64,000 bases of DNA. It comes from Parus major. Lineage: Eukaryota; Chordata; Aves; Passeriformes; Paridae. Positions 26,101 through 36,560 of the stretch are shown here, one piece after another. Numbering within the stretch: the stretch's first letter is position 1; every line of letters starts with the position of its first letter. A program made the translations under genes and the position numbers. The notes beneath the pieces were generated by a model, which saw only the letters and a list, made by a program, of their open reading frames with translations, did not search any database and was not told where the DNA came from. The stretch spans positions 45,056,786-45,120,785 of the forward strand of contig NC_031773.1 in NCBI RefSeq assembly GCF_001522545.3, in the 5' to 3' direction.

Positions 26101-27687
26101 AAAAACTATGTATTTTGCAACCCAAAGCATTACCAGCACTTCAAGAGGCAGAAATTCTAGTATCTCAGAAGCCTCATCTTTTAAACCAAGGCAGTCTTAA
26201 TGTCAAAACAAAGTTGGTTTAAATTCCCTCAAGTATAACAAACAGGCGAAACTTTCATTTTACAGCTTTCATTGGTGCTGTCTGCAACAGATATATGTAT
26301 CTTGAATAATCTTCAGAAGGCTTCACTATTTAATTATTTTTGGGATTTTTTCCACAGTTGTTTTCAGATTATGTTGAAGTTTTAATCATATAAAGATTCA
26401 TGTGTCATTGTCATGGAGGCACTGATGGGTTTCAATTCAGTGAAGTTCAAGTCATTCAAAATGTTTTCTCTTTCAGTTGTTCTTTCTATTGAATATTGAG
26501 ATGAATTCTCATATGAACATGTGTGCAATATCTGGTCATGATCTACATCCAAATTGTTATCTGATGGGGTAGAATGTTTCTAGTCTTGACTTTTGAAAGA
26601 GCAGGGACAGTGAAGGACACAAGGTTAGGCTGTGACGTGCTTTGTTGTGTCAATTCTCTTTTCTTTTATAAGCATCTCTAGTATGATTTTTGTGGATTGA
26701 AATGAAGGTGGGGAAAAAAATCTGTAATATTACTGCTACAAATTGGATTATAATAAACAAATCTGTTCATTGACTTTTAAGGCTCCTAAAGCCTCTGTGG
26801 TTTCCCCTAAGACAAGCTGAAAGCAGCCACAGTGACACTGAGGAGCTGCATGCTCTCTTCACATATAACTAAACAACACCAGAAACTCAGAATGTTTCTT
26901 ACAAACTATGCTGCTTAGGTTAGCACATTAACCTAGTATTTAGAGTGGATTATTTGGGACATGAGGAACCTCTTTGTTGTCTCTGAAACTTGTAGTTGTT
27001 TTCCAAACAAAACTCTTGTAATTAAAAATACAATGTCTTTCATTAACCTTGTCCTTATTTTATGCATGAAAATGAAGATGAAAGATTCTGGAATATTTTG
27101 ATTGTGTTTTCTTTTTTTATTATCTACAGATGTAAAAATAGATTTCAGACACACACAAAAAGGGAGGAAAATTTTCTCCATGCTCATGATTGACAAGGAA
27201 AGAGTAGTATATTTAAATTGCAGCATATGTCTGTTTTAAGGATGAATATTATGGATAAGACACTCCTGCTTGTGAGCATGAAAAATAGGCCACCTGCAGA
27301 GACTGGGGAGTTGGTATCATCAGCAATTTTTTGAAAGGATTCTGAAACTGGGCTATGACCCTTGAAGAAGGGAAAGGTGAAAAGGAGGTCACAAAATGCT
27401 CATGATGGCTGGGAACAGTTAGTGGCTGTTAATTTCTGGCATCTATCCAGTCTCTCCACAGTGGGGGAATGGATTTTTACACCTGCAGCCAGTAAATAGA
27501 AATGGAACTAAGTTGCCACCAGCAATTAGAGATTTTTGGCTGTTAATATAGATTCTCACCAACAGGAATTACAATTGCCTGTCACTAAATTAGGGGAGCT
27601 GAGGACAAGCAAAAACATCTACAGTTTATTGCACAATAAAAGAATTATTCCAAAAGTCAGCCAAGCTTGCAAGAAATGTGAATAGGG

Positions 27688-27723
<36 letters not shown>

Positions 27724-28661
27724 AGGGTTAGACTAATTTCTGTCAAGACTGTTAGATATTTGCTCCCACTGTAGTCAGTGGAAGAGGCTCAGAAGCTGGG
27801 ACCTTTGGGGGTCCCTTCTAACAGCTATAACTCTACTTTCATAGTTTTGGATTTTGCCTGTGAGGCACGAGATTAGAGAGCTGAAGTCCATCCACAGCTG
27901 AAGCGTGATCCTCAGCTGAGGCATTTTTCTTCTCCTGGAACACATCTCTTCATCATGTTTTTCACCAGACCTGTGGCACATGGAGTGCAGAGTGAACCCA
28001 CCTGCCCTGCTCCTCCCATCTGGCAGTCACTCCAGACCTTAATACCTATACTTTTTTTCAGGGTTGCTTTACCACAGCTTAAATCTGTAGATGTAAGCAA
28101 TTGCTTCATGCAAGACTGAGGGCTGTGTGGTAGGTGGATCTGAAAGTGTCAGATTTATATGCATCAAAACATACCAAACTGTGAAAAGAGAAGTATCTGC
28201 CCAGGTTCATTTACTCAATGCCTTTCAAGAAACAGCTTTTATTTAAGGCCTTCTGCCTCTGGCTACCCCATAGATCTGTACAACTTTGAACTTCAAACTT
28301 TGTATAGTAGGTTAAAATTCTGCCTCCTTATAAGAAACTTTCAGAGACAATACTAATCCAGAAGGTAGTCATTTAAACCATTTGCCCCCAGAAAAGCTGT
28401 GAAGGTAGCTCATATCTGTTTTATTGCAACAGCAGATTGTTTCTTTTTCATGAGAGAGGTGTTGTGGTGTCCTAAATCTTTATGTGGCTCATTGATGAAG
28501 AAAGCATTCCAACAATGCTTATCAGATTTTAAAACTAACATGGTATATACTTACAACAGAACTAAAAAGTGAAATTATTAATGGGTTATACTGGGTTATA
28601 CTTGCTGTGTTCACTTGGTTCAGTGGTGATTTGAATGTATATTTTTATTTTTGTTTTTTAG
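23193..28661 (+). other. ANO4: ANO4 intron 2
   Basis: About 5.5 kb of non-coding sequence, AT-rich, with a perfect (ATT)11 microsatellite at 27688-27720. No coding exon is supported. The intron ends in a T-rich tract followed by TAGTAG, a tandem acceptor. Confidence 0.8.
27688..27720. repeat. (ATT)11 microsatellite
   Basis: Eleven perfect ATT units lie in intron 2 and are likely length-polymorphic. Confidence 0.97.
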
Positions 28662-28798
28662 TAGCTAAGGATGTCAACATTTTTTTTGATGAGTTAGAAG
28701 GTGTAAACAGCCCTTCCAAAGATGATGATTCCCTGCTTCACCATGGTAACTTGACCAGTACTTCTGATGATGCCAGCAGGCTGGAAGTTGTGGGAGAG
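28662..28798 (+). CDS. ANO4: ANO4 coding exon 3
   Basis: The exon is 137 nt. It takes one base from exon 2, making an ATA (Ile) junction codon where human has Met, then runs 45 codons to GAG|GTAAGG in phase 0. It includes AKDVN, DELE, DDDSLLH and GNLTSTSDDASRLE, all shared with human ANO4 as I recall it. The segment is acidic and Ser/Asp-rich and precedes the folded dimerisation domain. The acceptor is TAGTAG, so a form starting at 28665 would replace Ile-Ala by one Thr without changing frame. Confidence 0.93.
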
Positions 28799-28841
28799 GT
28801 AAGGATATGCAGAATTATTAATACTATATTTATTCATGTCC

Positions 28842-28887
28842 ATTATAAAGATGTAATAAATGTAATTATAAAGATGTAATAAATGTA
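28842..28887. repeat. Perfect 23-bp tandem duplication
   Basis: Two identical 23-base units beginning ATTATAAAGATGTAATAAAT lie back to back, 43 bp after the end of ANO4 exon 3. The lack of any difference points to a recent duplication. Confidence 0.95.
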
Positions 28888-30758
28888 ATTACAATCTCAT
28901 TCTCTACCATCAAATTGTGTCTAATTTTTCCCATGAGAACTGGTTTTCCATTCTAAGATTATAATGCTGAAATATACAAAGTCTCAAATTCAAAAGTTTT
29001 GATTTGATGCACCCTCAGTGAAACAGCTATACAAATCTAAGGCTTCAGTGCTTCTGAAAATGCTGGAAAATTTTTCCCTATATTCATCCTTTAAGGGGAA
29101 AGAGTGTGGAGGGGATTTATCTACAAGTCCCATAAGAAACATGGGTGTCAGTTATGAGATCCATTCCCTTCCAATGAAGAATGATGGTGCATAATGGTGA
29201 TTCAGAGAATATACCAGGGAGGGAACATTCTGCACATAGTCCCTTTTAAAATCTTTATTAAAGCAGGCTCATGGACCCATGATAAAAATATGGGCCTTAA
29301 TTTCTTCCTGTGTCTTTCGCGAAGAAAGGAAAATGATGACCTTTACCTCTCACTGTCCTGCCACCCATGGACATTAGGGTTGTTTCCTCAGTGAGTGAAG
29401 AGACTTCTCTCCTTTCCTCCACCTCAGGAATGGGGCTACATCTAGACTTCTTACTGGACTGCTCTGACTTTACCTGCAAGTTGTGCCTCAGGTGCTTTTG
29501 GCAGAGGGCTGACTGGAACAGACCAGAACTGGCAAGGATCATGCTAGTAATTAAAAAGAGTGGAAAACCACAGGACATTGCTGAGGGCCCTACCCTGACC
29601 CTCTTTTGTTCACTAGTTTTGATAGAGTTTAGAAGAGGGAATTAGAAATTATCTTTTTCAGGAGCTAGAGGGTTTTGTGGTGCAAGATCTTTTGTGCAAC
29701 ACTGCTGAGGGGAGAGCCAGACATTTTCTTTGTTCTAGAAATTCAGCCCATAGAGAGCTTCACTCCTCGAATGTTTAGACAGATAATTAAAGCAACAAAA
29801 TTCAGGGCACCCTGAATATGTTTGACCTTGCTCACAGTTTCACCTTCCTTAATCGTAGCTCTTCCCTAACTTCCCATACAACATACAAAGGACTCTTTGG
29901 CTGCTTGCACCATAATAGGTTAATCTTAACTTGATATTCCCCTGTTGCATTTTGGGACATGGTCTTTAGCAAAAAGGAGCAGGTGAAAGGCACATGATTT
30001 TTGTAAGTTAAAGAGGAGAAAAATAACAGAAAATGATCAGAAGGACATGCTGCTGTTAATGTAATAATATTGAAAAAACAATACCTCAAAACCTTTCTTT
30101 ATTTCTCTTAGACGTGTTCTTTTTTGTTTTTTTAAATGGAAAGGGAAAACCTTTGAGGGATATGAACATATTTAAGGGGTCGTTTTGTAACCATAACTGA
30201 GGAAAATAACAATGTAAGTAACATGTAGGTAAAAGATGGATGAAAATTGTAAGTCTTAATAGGACTTCAGGGATTCTGCAGACAACCAAAAAAAGTTTCA
30301 AAGTACTTGGTCCCTGCTAAACTCTAGGAGGAGAAGATACACTGTTCAGATGTTGTATGGTTTATATGGATATGTGTGGGTAAGCCCTTTAGCCTAAAGC
30401 TCTCCTAACATGCATGTATATGAGTCATGTCTGAATGCTGATGGTTCCCAGCTGAGCACCTGAGAATATAAAAACTACTGTATTCCTTGGAAAACAAGTC
30501 CAAATTATATAACACATATTACAATACAGTCATAAAGCTAGACTGAAATTATAAGCTTCCTGTTAGAGTGAAGTCTTCACTGTTCTACTTTCTTCCAGCA
30601 TCCTTTTTTTAGGTGAAAGAATGGAGGTTTGACATATGTGGCTACACCAATTTTTCACCAAAAAACAGCAGTCAGACCTAGTGCTACATATTTTTTCTTC
30701 ATCAGTTTAGGAAAACTGATATTTTGATGTCATAACACAGGTAAGGGAGATGAAATAC

Positions 30759-30992
30759 CTGGAGGAAGGTAGGACAAACTTCTGTCAGCATAAGCCTGTA
30801 ATGCTTGGATGATGAAGTCCTGCAGCTGACACTGCTGAACCAGCTCTGACTGTCTCAAGAGTTCTTGCAAGTCTGGACTCAATCTGTAAAGCTGCCTTAG
30901 AATCTGTGACAGAGGGCCAGAGAAAGGGTTCCTTCCCAGAGGCCATAACAGTCTAATAGTGTTTATCAGTCTGGATTTCATATGCAGTGTTC
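30759..30992 (-). CDS. Candidate internal exon of an unrecognised antisense gene
   Basis: Read on the minus strand, a long pyrimidine-rich tract ends ..TTTTCATTTTAG at 30994-30993. It is followed by 234 open nucleotides and CCAG|GTATTT at 30759/30758. The block enters in phase 1 and leaves in phase 1, so its length is a multiple of three, as in many real internal exons. The peptide is about 77 residues, with an ATG at 30981 and the words SRLINTIRLLWPLG, LSQILRQLYRL, LQELLRQSEL and DFIIQALQAYADRS. This is a Leu/Gln-rich pattern typical of alpha-helical repeats or coiled coils. Unlike many minus-strand frames here, the other strand is not a pyrimidine tract. I do not recognise the family. It lies in ANO4 intron 3. 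A chance open frame or a pseudo-exon remains possible. Confidence 0.4.
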
Positions 30993-33286
30993 CTAAAATG
31001 AAAAGTACAAATAAGGGTGTCCAAGCTACCTTTCTGAATGAAAAACTAAAATATTGTATTTGGTAGTTTTTCTCAAATTCAAGAGAAGTAATTGTCCCAG
31101 GCAGTCATATTTGTAGTGGAGGAAGTCTGACAAGTCAAATACCTTGGCTAAATCTCATAGATACTCTTTAATATAAGGTTCTGCATTCGCTGATGAGTCA
31201 GTACAGGGCAAACCAATTTTCTTCAGAGAAAGACGAAACAAAGGAAGGGGAAAATCAATTTTTCCAGTGGAGTCACTAGTGCCTGCAGAGAAGGACACAT
31301 TCCTCATGGTATTCTCAGGATGGGTCTGAGTTCAGATGAGGAGTGTACATTTGAAGTGGCTCTCTCAATTATCTCTACCCATGATTTCTTTGCAGTCCAG
31401 AGCAGTGTTGGATTTTAAACTTGTATTCCTTATGGATGTAAGTCCAGTGAGTCTTTTGGACCAGACTACACTGGGCCCAAAGTGAGCCCTTAAGCCTATA
31501 TAGTGTACACAGCAGGTCCTCAGCATGGGCTGTTTTACCCTACAGCTCCTTTCCTATTACGCCAAAAATACATGTTGACCCTGACTACTGAACAGGAGGC
31601 TTGTCAGGAGAATTAGAAATCACAACAGGACCACCAAGCTGACCCACAGCTTCTAGATCTCCTGCTACACCCCTCCTTTATTTAAATAACCTTAAATACC
31701 CTTTGGGCTGTTGGGGCTTTTTTTATGTCTTCTTGACAAAGATTTTAAAGGAAAAAGATAAAATGTGCCTCCTGAGCTGTTTTCACATTTAATGTTCTAT
31801 GAAAAATACTTCTCATATCTTGATAATATCATTTATCAGCATGATATGCAGTATAGATATAAATAGTTTGTAACTGTTTTTTCCTTAGAGATTAAATCTT
31901 TTTTCTTGCCTTCTTTTTGGGCTCTAAGAACTGTTCCACTCTATCAAGTCTGCCCTAAGTTGTGTCAGGAGTTAGGCACTGTAATGAAAGAATGATAGAA
32001 AATTCCTTTCTTCCTTTAGTGAGCTGAATGTACCAAGGGGATGGGACATTTTGGATGCTTTCATTGGTTTTTCCATTTAATCAAAATGCCTGATGAGAAC
32101 CAGAAAGATAGCTCTTTGAATAGAGAAAATTGTTTTGAGGAGGCTTTCCTGTAAAAATATTTTTTACTATGATAATCTTCACTTCGTGATTTAAATTCAG
32201 AATCAATTCTCTCATGGAGAAAGTATTTTGAAAATTCCCTGCTTCCCCCAGATATGAAAGGCAAAATATTATATTTTTTTTTGTGGGTTTGTTGGGTTTT
32301 TTTTCAGAGACTTGATTGTATATTACAGGGCAGGGCTATTTTTGGCAAGAATAGAAGAGTAAGTTTTGGAAAGGCAGAGGTAAATTAGCTTATCCTTCCC
32401 TTCAGCTTAGAGCTGGACTGATCTTGAGGTTCCTGAAGGTCCTTGCCCTTTATACTGCTCAGAGGGAGTGCTGTTTGCTCCCACATATTCTTCACAATGT
32501 ACATTTCCTGTAAGAAACACTCCAACCATTGCAAACTGCCATGCATTTCCAACTTGTCTGAAATAGAAAGTTTAAACCCTGGGCAGGACTTGTATAGTAG
32601 AAGTAGTTTTTAAGAAAAGAGACAGTATTTATTGCTTTTAATGTTTTTATGTACTGCTACGCCTAACACCAGGAATTATCTCCAAATAAATCCAAATGAA
32701 TCCATCCTCAGCTATTCCTTAAGTGAGGGATAGTCTGTAGTTAGTTTGATGAGGTATGGCAAGGTCAGTACAGAACCTTCATATTGTTGTCTGTGTCCTA
32801 TGGGGCAAAGTAATGAAAATCTCTGGTTTTAGTGTTTCTCTCTACAGTAAATCTTAATGATAATGTTTCCTTTTCACATGTACAAAGACATTCAGCTGTA
32901 TTAAGTTACTAATTCTAAATTTACATTTCAGTAACACTACTCTCTGCTCTATTTTATAATTAAGAAATTTTTCCTAACCTTATGTAGGGTGGTGGGAGAG
33001 AGAGGTTTGCTTGTGTTTTCTGTTCTCTCTTATCCCATCCCCATATATCCAAGCATTTTCCTAAGATTCCTCCTGATGCCCCTTAAGATCCCCTTAAGTA
33101 GGGAAGTCTGCGCTCCTCTCAGATGAAGTCGGAAGCACTGTATGTGAAGAGCCTAAAACTTGAACATCTTCTTGTGATTCCTTATTTTTCCTGTTGAGTA
33201 TTACGGAAAACTGATGATGCAAACAGCAATGCAGCAATTATCAAGGCAAATTAACATTACTGAATTGCTTGATTTTCTCCTTACAG

Positions 33287-33445
33287 GAAGTACCTGATAA
33301 GAACAAAACCAACGGACTGTATTTTAGAGATGGGAAATGTCGGATTGACTACATCCTTGTGTATAGAAAATCCAATCCACAGACAGAGAAGAGGGAAGTA
33401 TTTGAAAGAAATATCAGAGCAGAAGGACTTCAAATGGAAAAAGAA
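33287..33445 (+). CDS. ANO4: ANO4 coding exon 4 (start of anoctamin dimerisation domain)
   Basis: The exon is 159 nt, 53 codons, phase 0 at both ends, with acceptor CTTACAG and donor GAA|GTAAGA. It contains NGLYFRDGKCRIDYILVYRK and the following NPQTEKREVFERNIRAEGLQ block. These begin the cytosolic anoctamin dimerisation domain, and the run from GLYFRDG to LQMEKE is essentially identical to human ANO4 as I recall it. Paralogues differ clearly here: ANO1 reads RRKVDYILVYH and ANO5 reads IRQIDFVLSY. This exon therefore fixes the gene as ANO4 rather than another TMEM16 member. Confidence 0.96.
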
Positions 33446-33624
33446 GTAAGAGATCTTCCTTATAAAAACTCTCATGTTGAAACTATAGAGAATCTGGGTG
33501 TTTGGTTTGTTTACTCTGAAACTCCTTCACTCTGTTGTAGCAGTAGAAAAATGCTTTTAAGCATGCCTAAATATAGGCCAGAGCAGTGCAAAAGTGTAGC
33601 CTAAAGAAAAATCAGGCACAGGGA

Positions 33625-33705
33625 TTAAAGGCCAAAACAGACCATTACAATCATCTTTTTCAACCTCATCCACAGAATTCCATCCAGTGTGCTGTGCAAT
33701 ATAAA
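33625..33705 (-). mobile_element. Old CR1-like LINE 3' end
   Basis: On the minus strand the segment reads roughly 'gatgaggttgaaaaagatgattgtaatggtctgttttggcctt'. This resembles the common CR1 3' ending in which a 'gaggtcagactagatgatca' block is followed by 'caatggtcccttctggcctt'. The copy is short and diverged. The assignment is by memory of the family pattern. Confidence 0.45.
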
Positions 33706-35729
33706 AAAACAAGTGCTGGGTTTGAATGGCCTAAATTCTACTGAGTGCAAAGCATATTTCTGCACCTAGATTTTCTTCTAGCTACATGCTTCACTATGGT
33801 ACTCTTTCCAGAGACCTAACTAGATCCCTGCCTTCCTTTACCTATCAGCTTAGGCACAGCGAAAAGTGAAAAGCATTTTAGTAGTTTGAAAACAGCTTAA
33901 AGTTTCTCATTCTGTCTTAACCCCAAGCATTGAAATAATTGAAATTGAAATATGAATCATTTCTATCTATGTTATTTCCAACATAATGCCCTAAGTCAGT
34001 AGGACTTTTATGAAGTATAGAAATGAATGCAAAGTGTCTAAAATGTATTGATATGTTAGGTAGCAGGAGCGAGGTTTGGAGAGACCATATCCCTTTTGCC
34101 TAGCCTATGATCTTTCTTAAACTTGGATAATGTGCTTAAACTGGGCTTAAGCCTCACTTCCATCCAGAACAGCTATTGCTGAGTGTTTACTTCTATTTGT
34201 GCTGGTGGACTAACACTCATGCTAATATGCAGACACGCTGCCACTGATGGAAACAGAAGAGGAATTTTCAGGACATAGGCTTTGATCAGTTAAGTAGGTG
34301 TTGCACATTGTCTCCCTTCCTTTCACTTAATTCTTGGTACATGTGTAAATATTCTGTATGTGTGCTTCAAATGAAATGCACCCTTCTTTGGAGAACACTG
34401 GGGAGGAATAAAGGAAAGCCTTTACAGAAAAATAAAAATGTTTCTTTTCTTTAAATGTTTTTATTGAACATGGGTACTGGTGTATGCAAGTGTATTAAGA
34501 GTATTTTTCTGGTTACACCAAAAGTTACCCTGAAAGTTACCATAAACTATTCTCTCAAATAAGCTGGAAATCATCATCTGTGAATCATACAGTGCTGCAG
34601 TAATTGATGTTTTCAGTGCCAGAGGTTGTTCATTATTACATTTTCTGTATACGTGCTACTGTCTATAGGAATTGTAACCCAACATCCATGAACATGAGAG
34701 TGTTGCTGCAGCTATTCACCTTCACATCCTAGAATTCTGCCCTGCTTCCACCAGGAGAGATGCTGACAAAGTCTCTGAAATTTGAGCACTATAGAAAATG
34801 AATGGGGAATGAATCCTCCCTATTAATACATATGTCAAATGGTTTCAAATAAATTTTTTCCTACTTTGTGGTTTTTGCAGATTTATTACTGTGCTAAGGT
34901 CAGCAATGAAAGCTATGAAATTGCTTTATATTTGAAGTATTATGAAACTTATTGCAACATTCTCTGCTGAAAACTTTTTCAAATTGATGATTTAAGTGCT
35001 TACTATAGAGGTTTTTTTGGATTTCGAGACAGTTTATTTGGACTTTGCTGCTAGGCTGCATGAATGATCTGCCAATCTAATTATTCATTTCAGTTTCTAT
35101 TTTGCTACTGACATGCAGTTTTATTTCTTACTAATCTCATTTGCCCTTGGTGTGACTTCTTGCCAGCATCAGTAATTGTACATTTTCTAAACTTCAAATG
35201 ATCAAAATGAGGTTGTGCTACATGGCTCAGGCTAATGTTTTAGAATCTAGGGTAGAAATCTTTTTTAATATATGACTCTGACCTAAAATTAAACCCTAGC
35301 ATGTACATTTTATGATCACATTTTTTTCTAAATTTAAATATAATCCTGAAGGAAATATGTACTTTCTTAGTACACTCCCTCCCCCATCCCCAGAGACTAA
35401 GAACAGTGCTGATTAACACTTAGCTTTAAACTGAGTGATCACCTAGTGTCTAGGTTATTCCTCATTATTTTTACTTCTCCTTTTTTTGAGACTACACACC
35501 ATTTTGAGTGTTAATTCTGGAAAATTTTAACCGCAGGGTTTATTTCAAGTTCTTTATTTACATGCAATATACTGCTTCCACTGAAAAAAGTTTGCTCCCA
35601 GATGAAATGAGAAAACTATCTGTGGCACTGGCCACAGAACATATCCAGAGGCTATAGGTGGTAACTGCTGGACTGAAAGAAGCTTTTTGCCTTCTGTGTA
35701 TTTTGTGTGGTTGTTGGTTCATTCTCCTT

Positions 35730-36000
35730 TGACTGCCGGCTGTTCGTATCTTGGTATTCGATTGTGTTAGCCCCGTCCTTTTAATGTGAAACCATTGGCA
35801 GAGAGGAAAACTCACAGAGCTGTCTATCCAGACTGCAATTTCAAACCCACACACCTCACTGCAGGGAGGCAGAAATGCACTGCAGTGCCTCTGACAAGTA
35901 CAGCCCAGGGAAATTCCCTCACTCACCCTGTGCAAGCGGTGAGTGCAGGGAGCAGAGTGTTCGCTTAGCATGAAATGAGAAGGTGAATCTGAAGCGAATT
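35730..36000. promoter_or_regulatory. CpG-enriched intronic patch, possible regulatory element or alternative first exon
   Basis: CpG dinucleotides occur here at about seven in 270 bp (for example in TGCCGG, TTCGTA, TTCGAT, CCCGTC, AAGCGG, TTCGCT and AGCGAA), while the flanking intron has very few. A strong donor-like sequence, AAGCG|GTGAGTG, sits at 35938/35939 on the + strand. Open frames run on both strands without recognisable domains. This could be a conserved enhancer or an internal alternative promoter; the evidence is composition only. Confidence 0.2.
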
Positions 36001-36239
36001 CACAGCAGTTGAGATAACTTCAGGTACAATGTCAAGATCATGTAGCTGAGAAAGGTCTGAACAGGTGTATGTTTCTGACTCTAGGAAAAGGTGATAATGT
36101 TTTGCAGATATTCTCCAATAAATTCACACTCACCGTCATCAGCTGTACCACACCGCTCTGCCTTGGAAGTTCTGCCAGATTTGGTGCTCAGCACATGCAG
36201 TAGTAAACAATGAGGGGATCCCAGACCAAGGAACAGATA

Positions 36240-36370
36240 ATGAAAATAATGAAAATTTTAACAAAAAAATAAAAATAATGAAAATAATGATTTTTAAAGA
36301 GTAAAGAAAAATTAAAATAGTGAAAATAAAATTAAATAGTAAAAATAAATTGAAAAAAATTAAATAGTAA
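36240..36370. repeat. AT-rich simple sequence with AATGAAAAT words
   Basis: Irregular repeats of AATAATGAAA, AAAATAGTGAAAAT and TTAAATAGTAAA words run for about 130 bp. This is a degenerate microsatellite or low-complexity block with no coding content. Confidence 0.85.
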
Positions 36371-36534
36371 AGGTTTTAAATTGAAAGCGGCACTCTAAGA
36401 GTGAATGCTAATTGAGTGGTATAGCACAAGTCATTTTATGCCTTTTTTATTTTTATTTTATCCCCCTGCTTTTCTGTGTATATTGGTTCTGGATAAGATA
36501 AGTGTGTTGACACTATCAGAGCCAAACATTTCCA

Positions 36535-36560
36535 GATCACATACAGATCTGTATGTGATC
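36535..36560. repeat. 26-bp perfect palindrome
   Basis: A 13-base arm GATCACATACAGA is followed immediately by its exact reverse complement, with no spacer. It may be a chance perfect palindrome or the remnant of a short element. Confidence 0.95.

Larger units (their letters stand above)
28799..33286 (+). other. ANO4: ANO4 intron 3
   Basis: About 4.5 kb. A perfect 23-bp tandem duplication lies just inside the donor (28842-28887). A coding-like block lies on the opposite strand at 30759-30992, annotated separately. The rest is AT-rich and I see nothing else in it. Confidence 0.8.

Noticed and set aside
35558..35971. A 137-codon minus-strand frame over the CpG-enriched patch
   Set aside because: Cys/Ser/His-rich with no domain pattern, and a + strand frame overlaps it. 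Length alone is not evidence in a patch with few stop codons.
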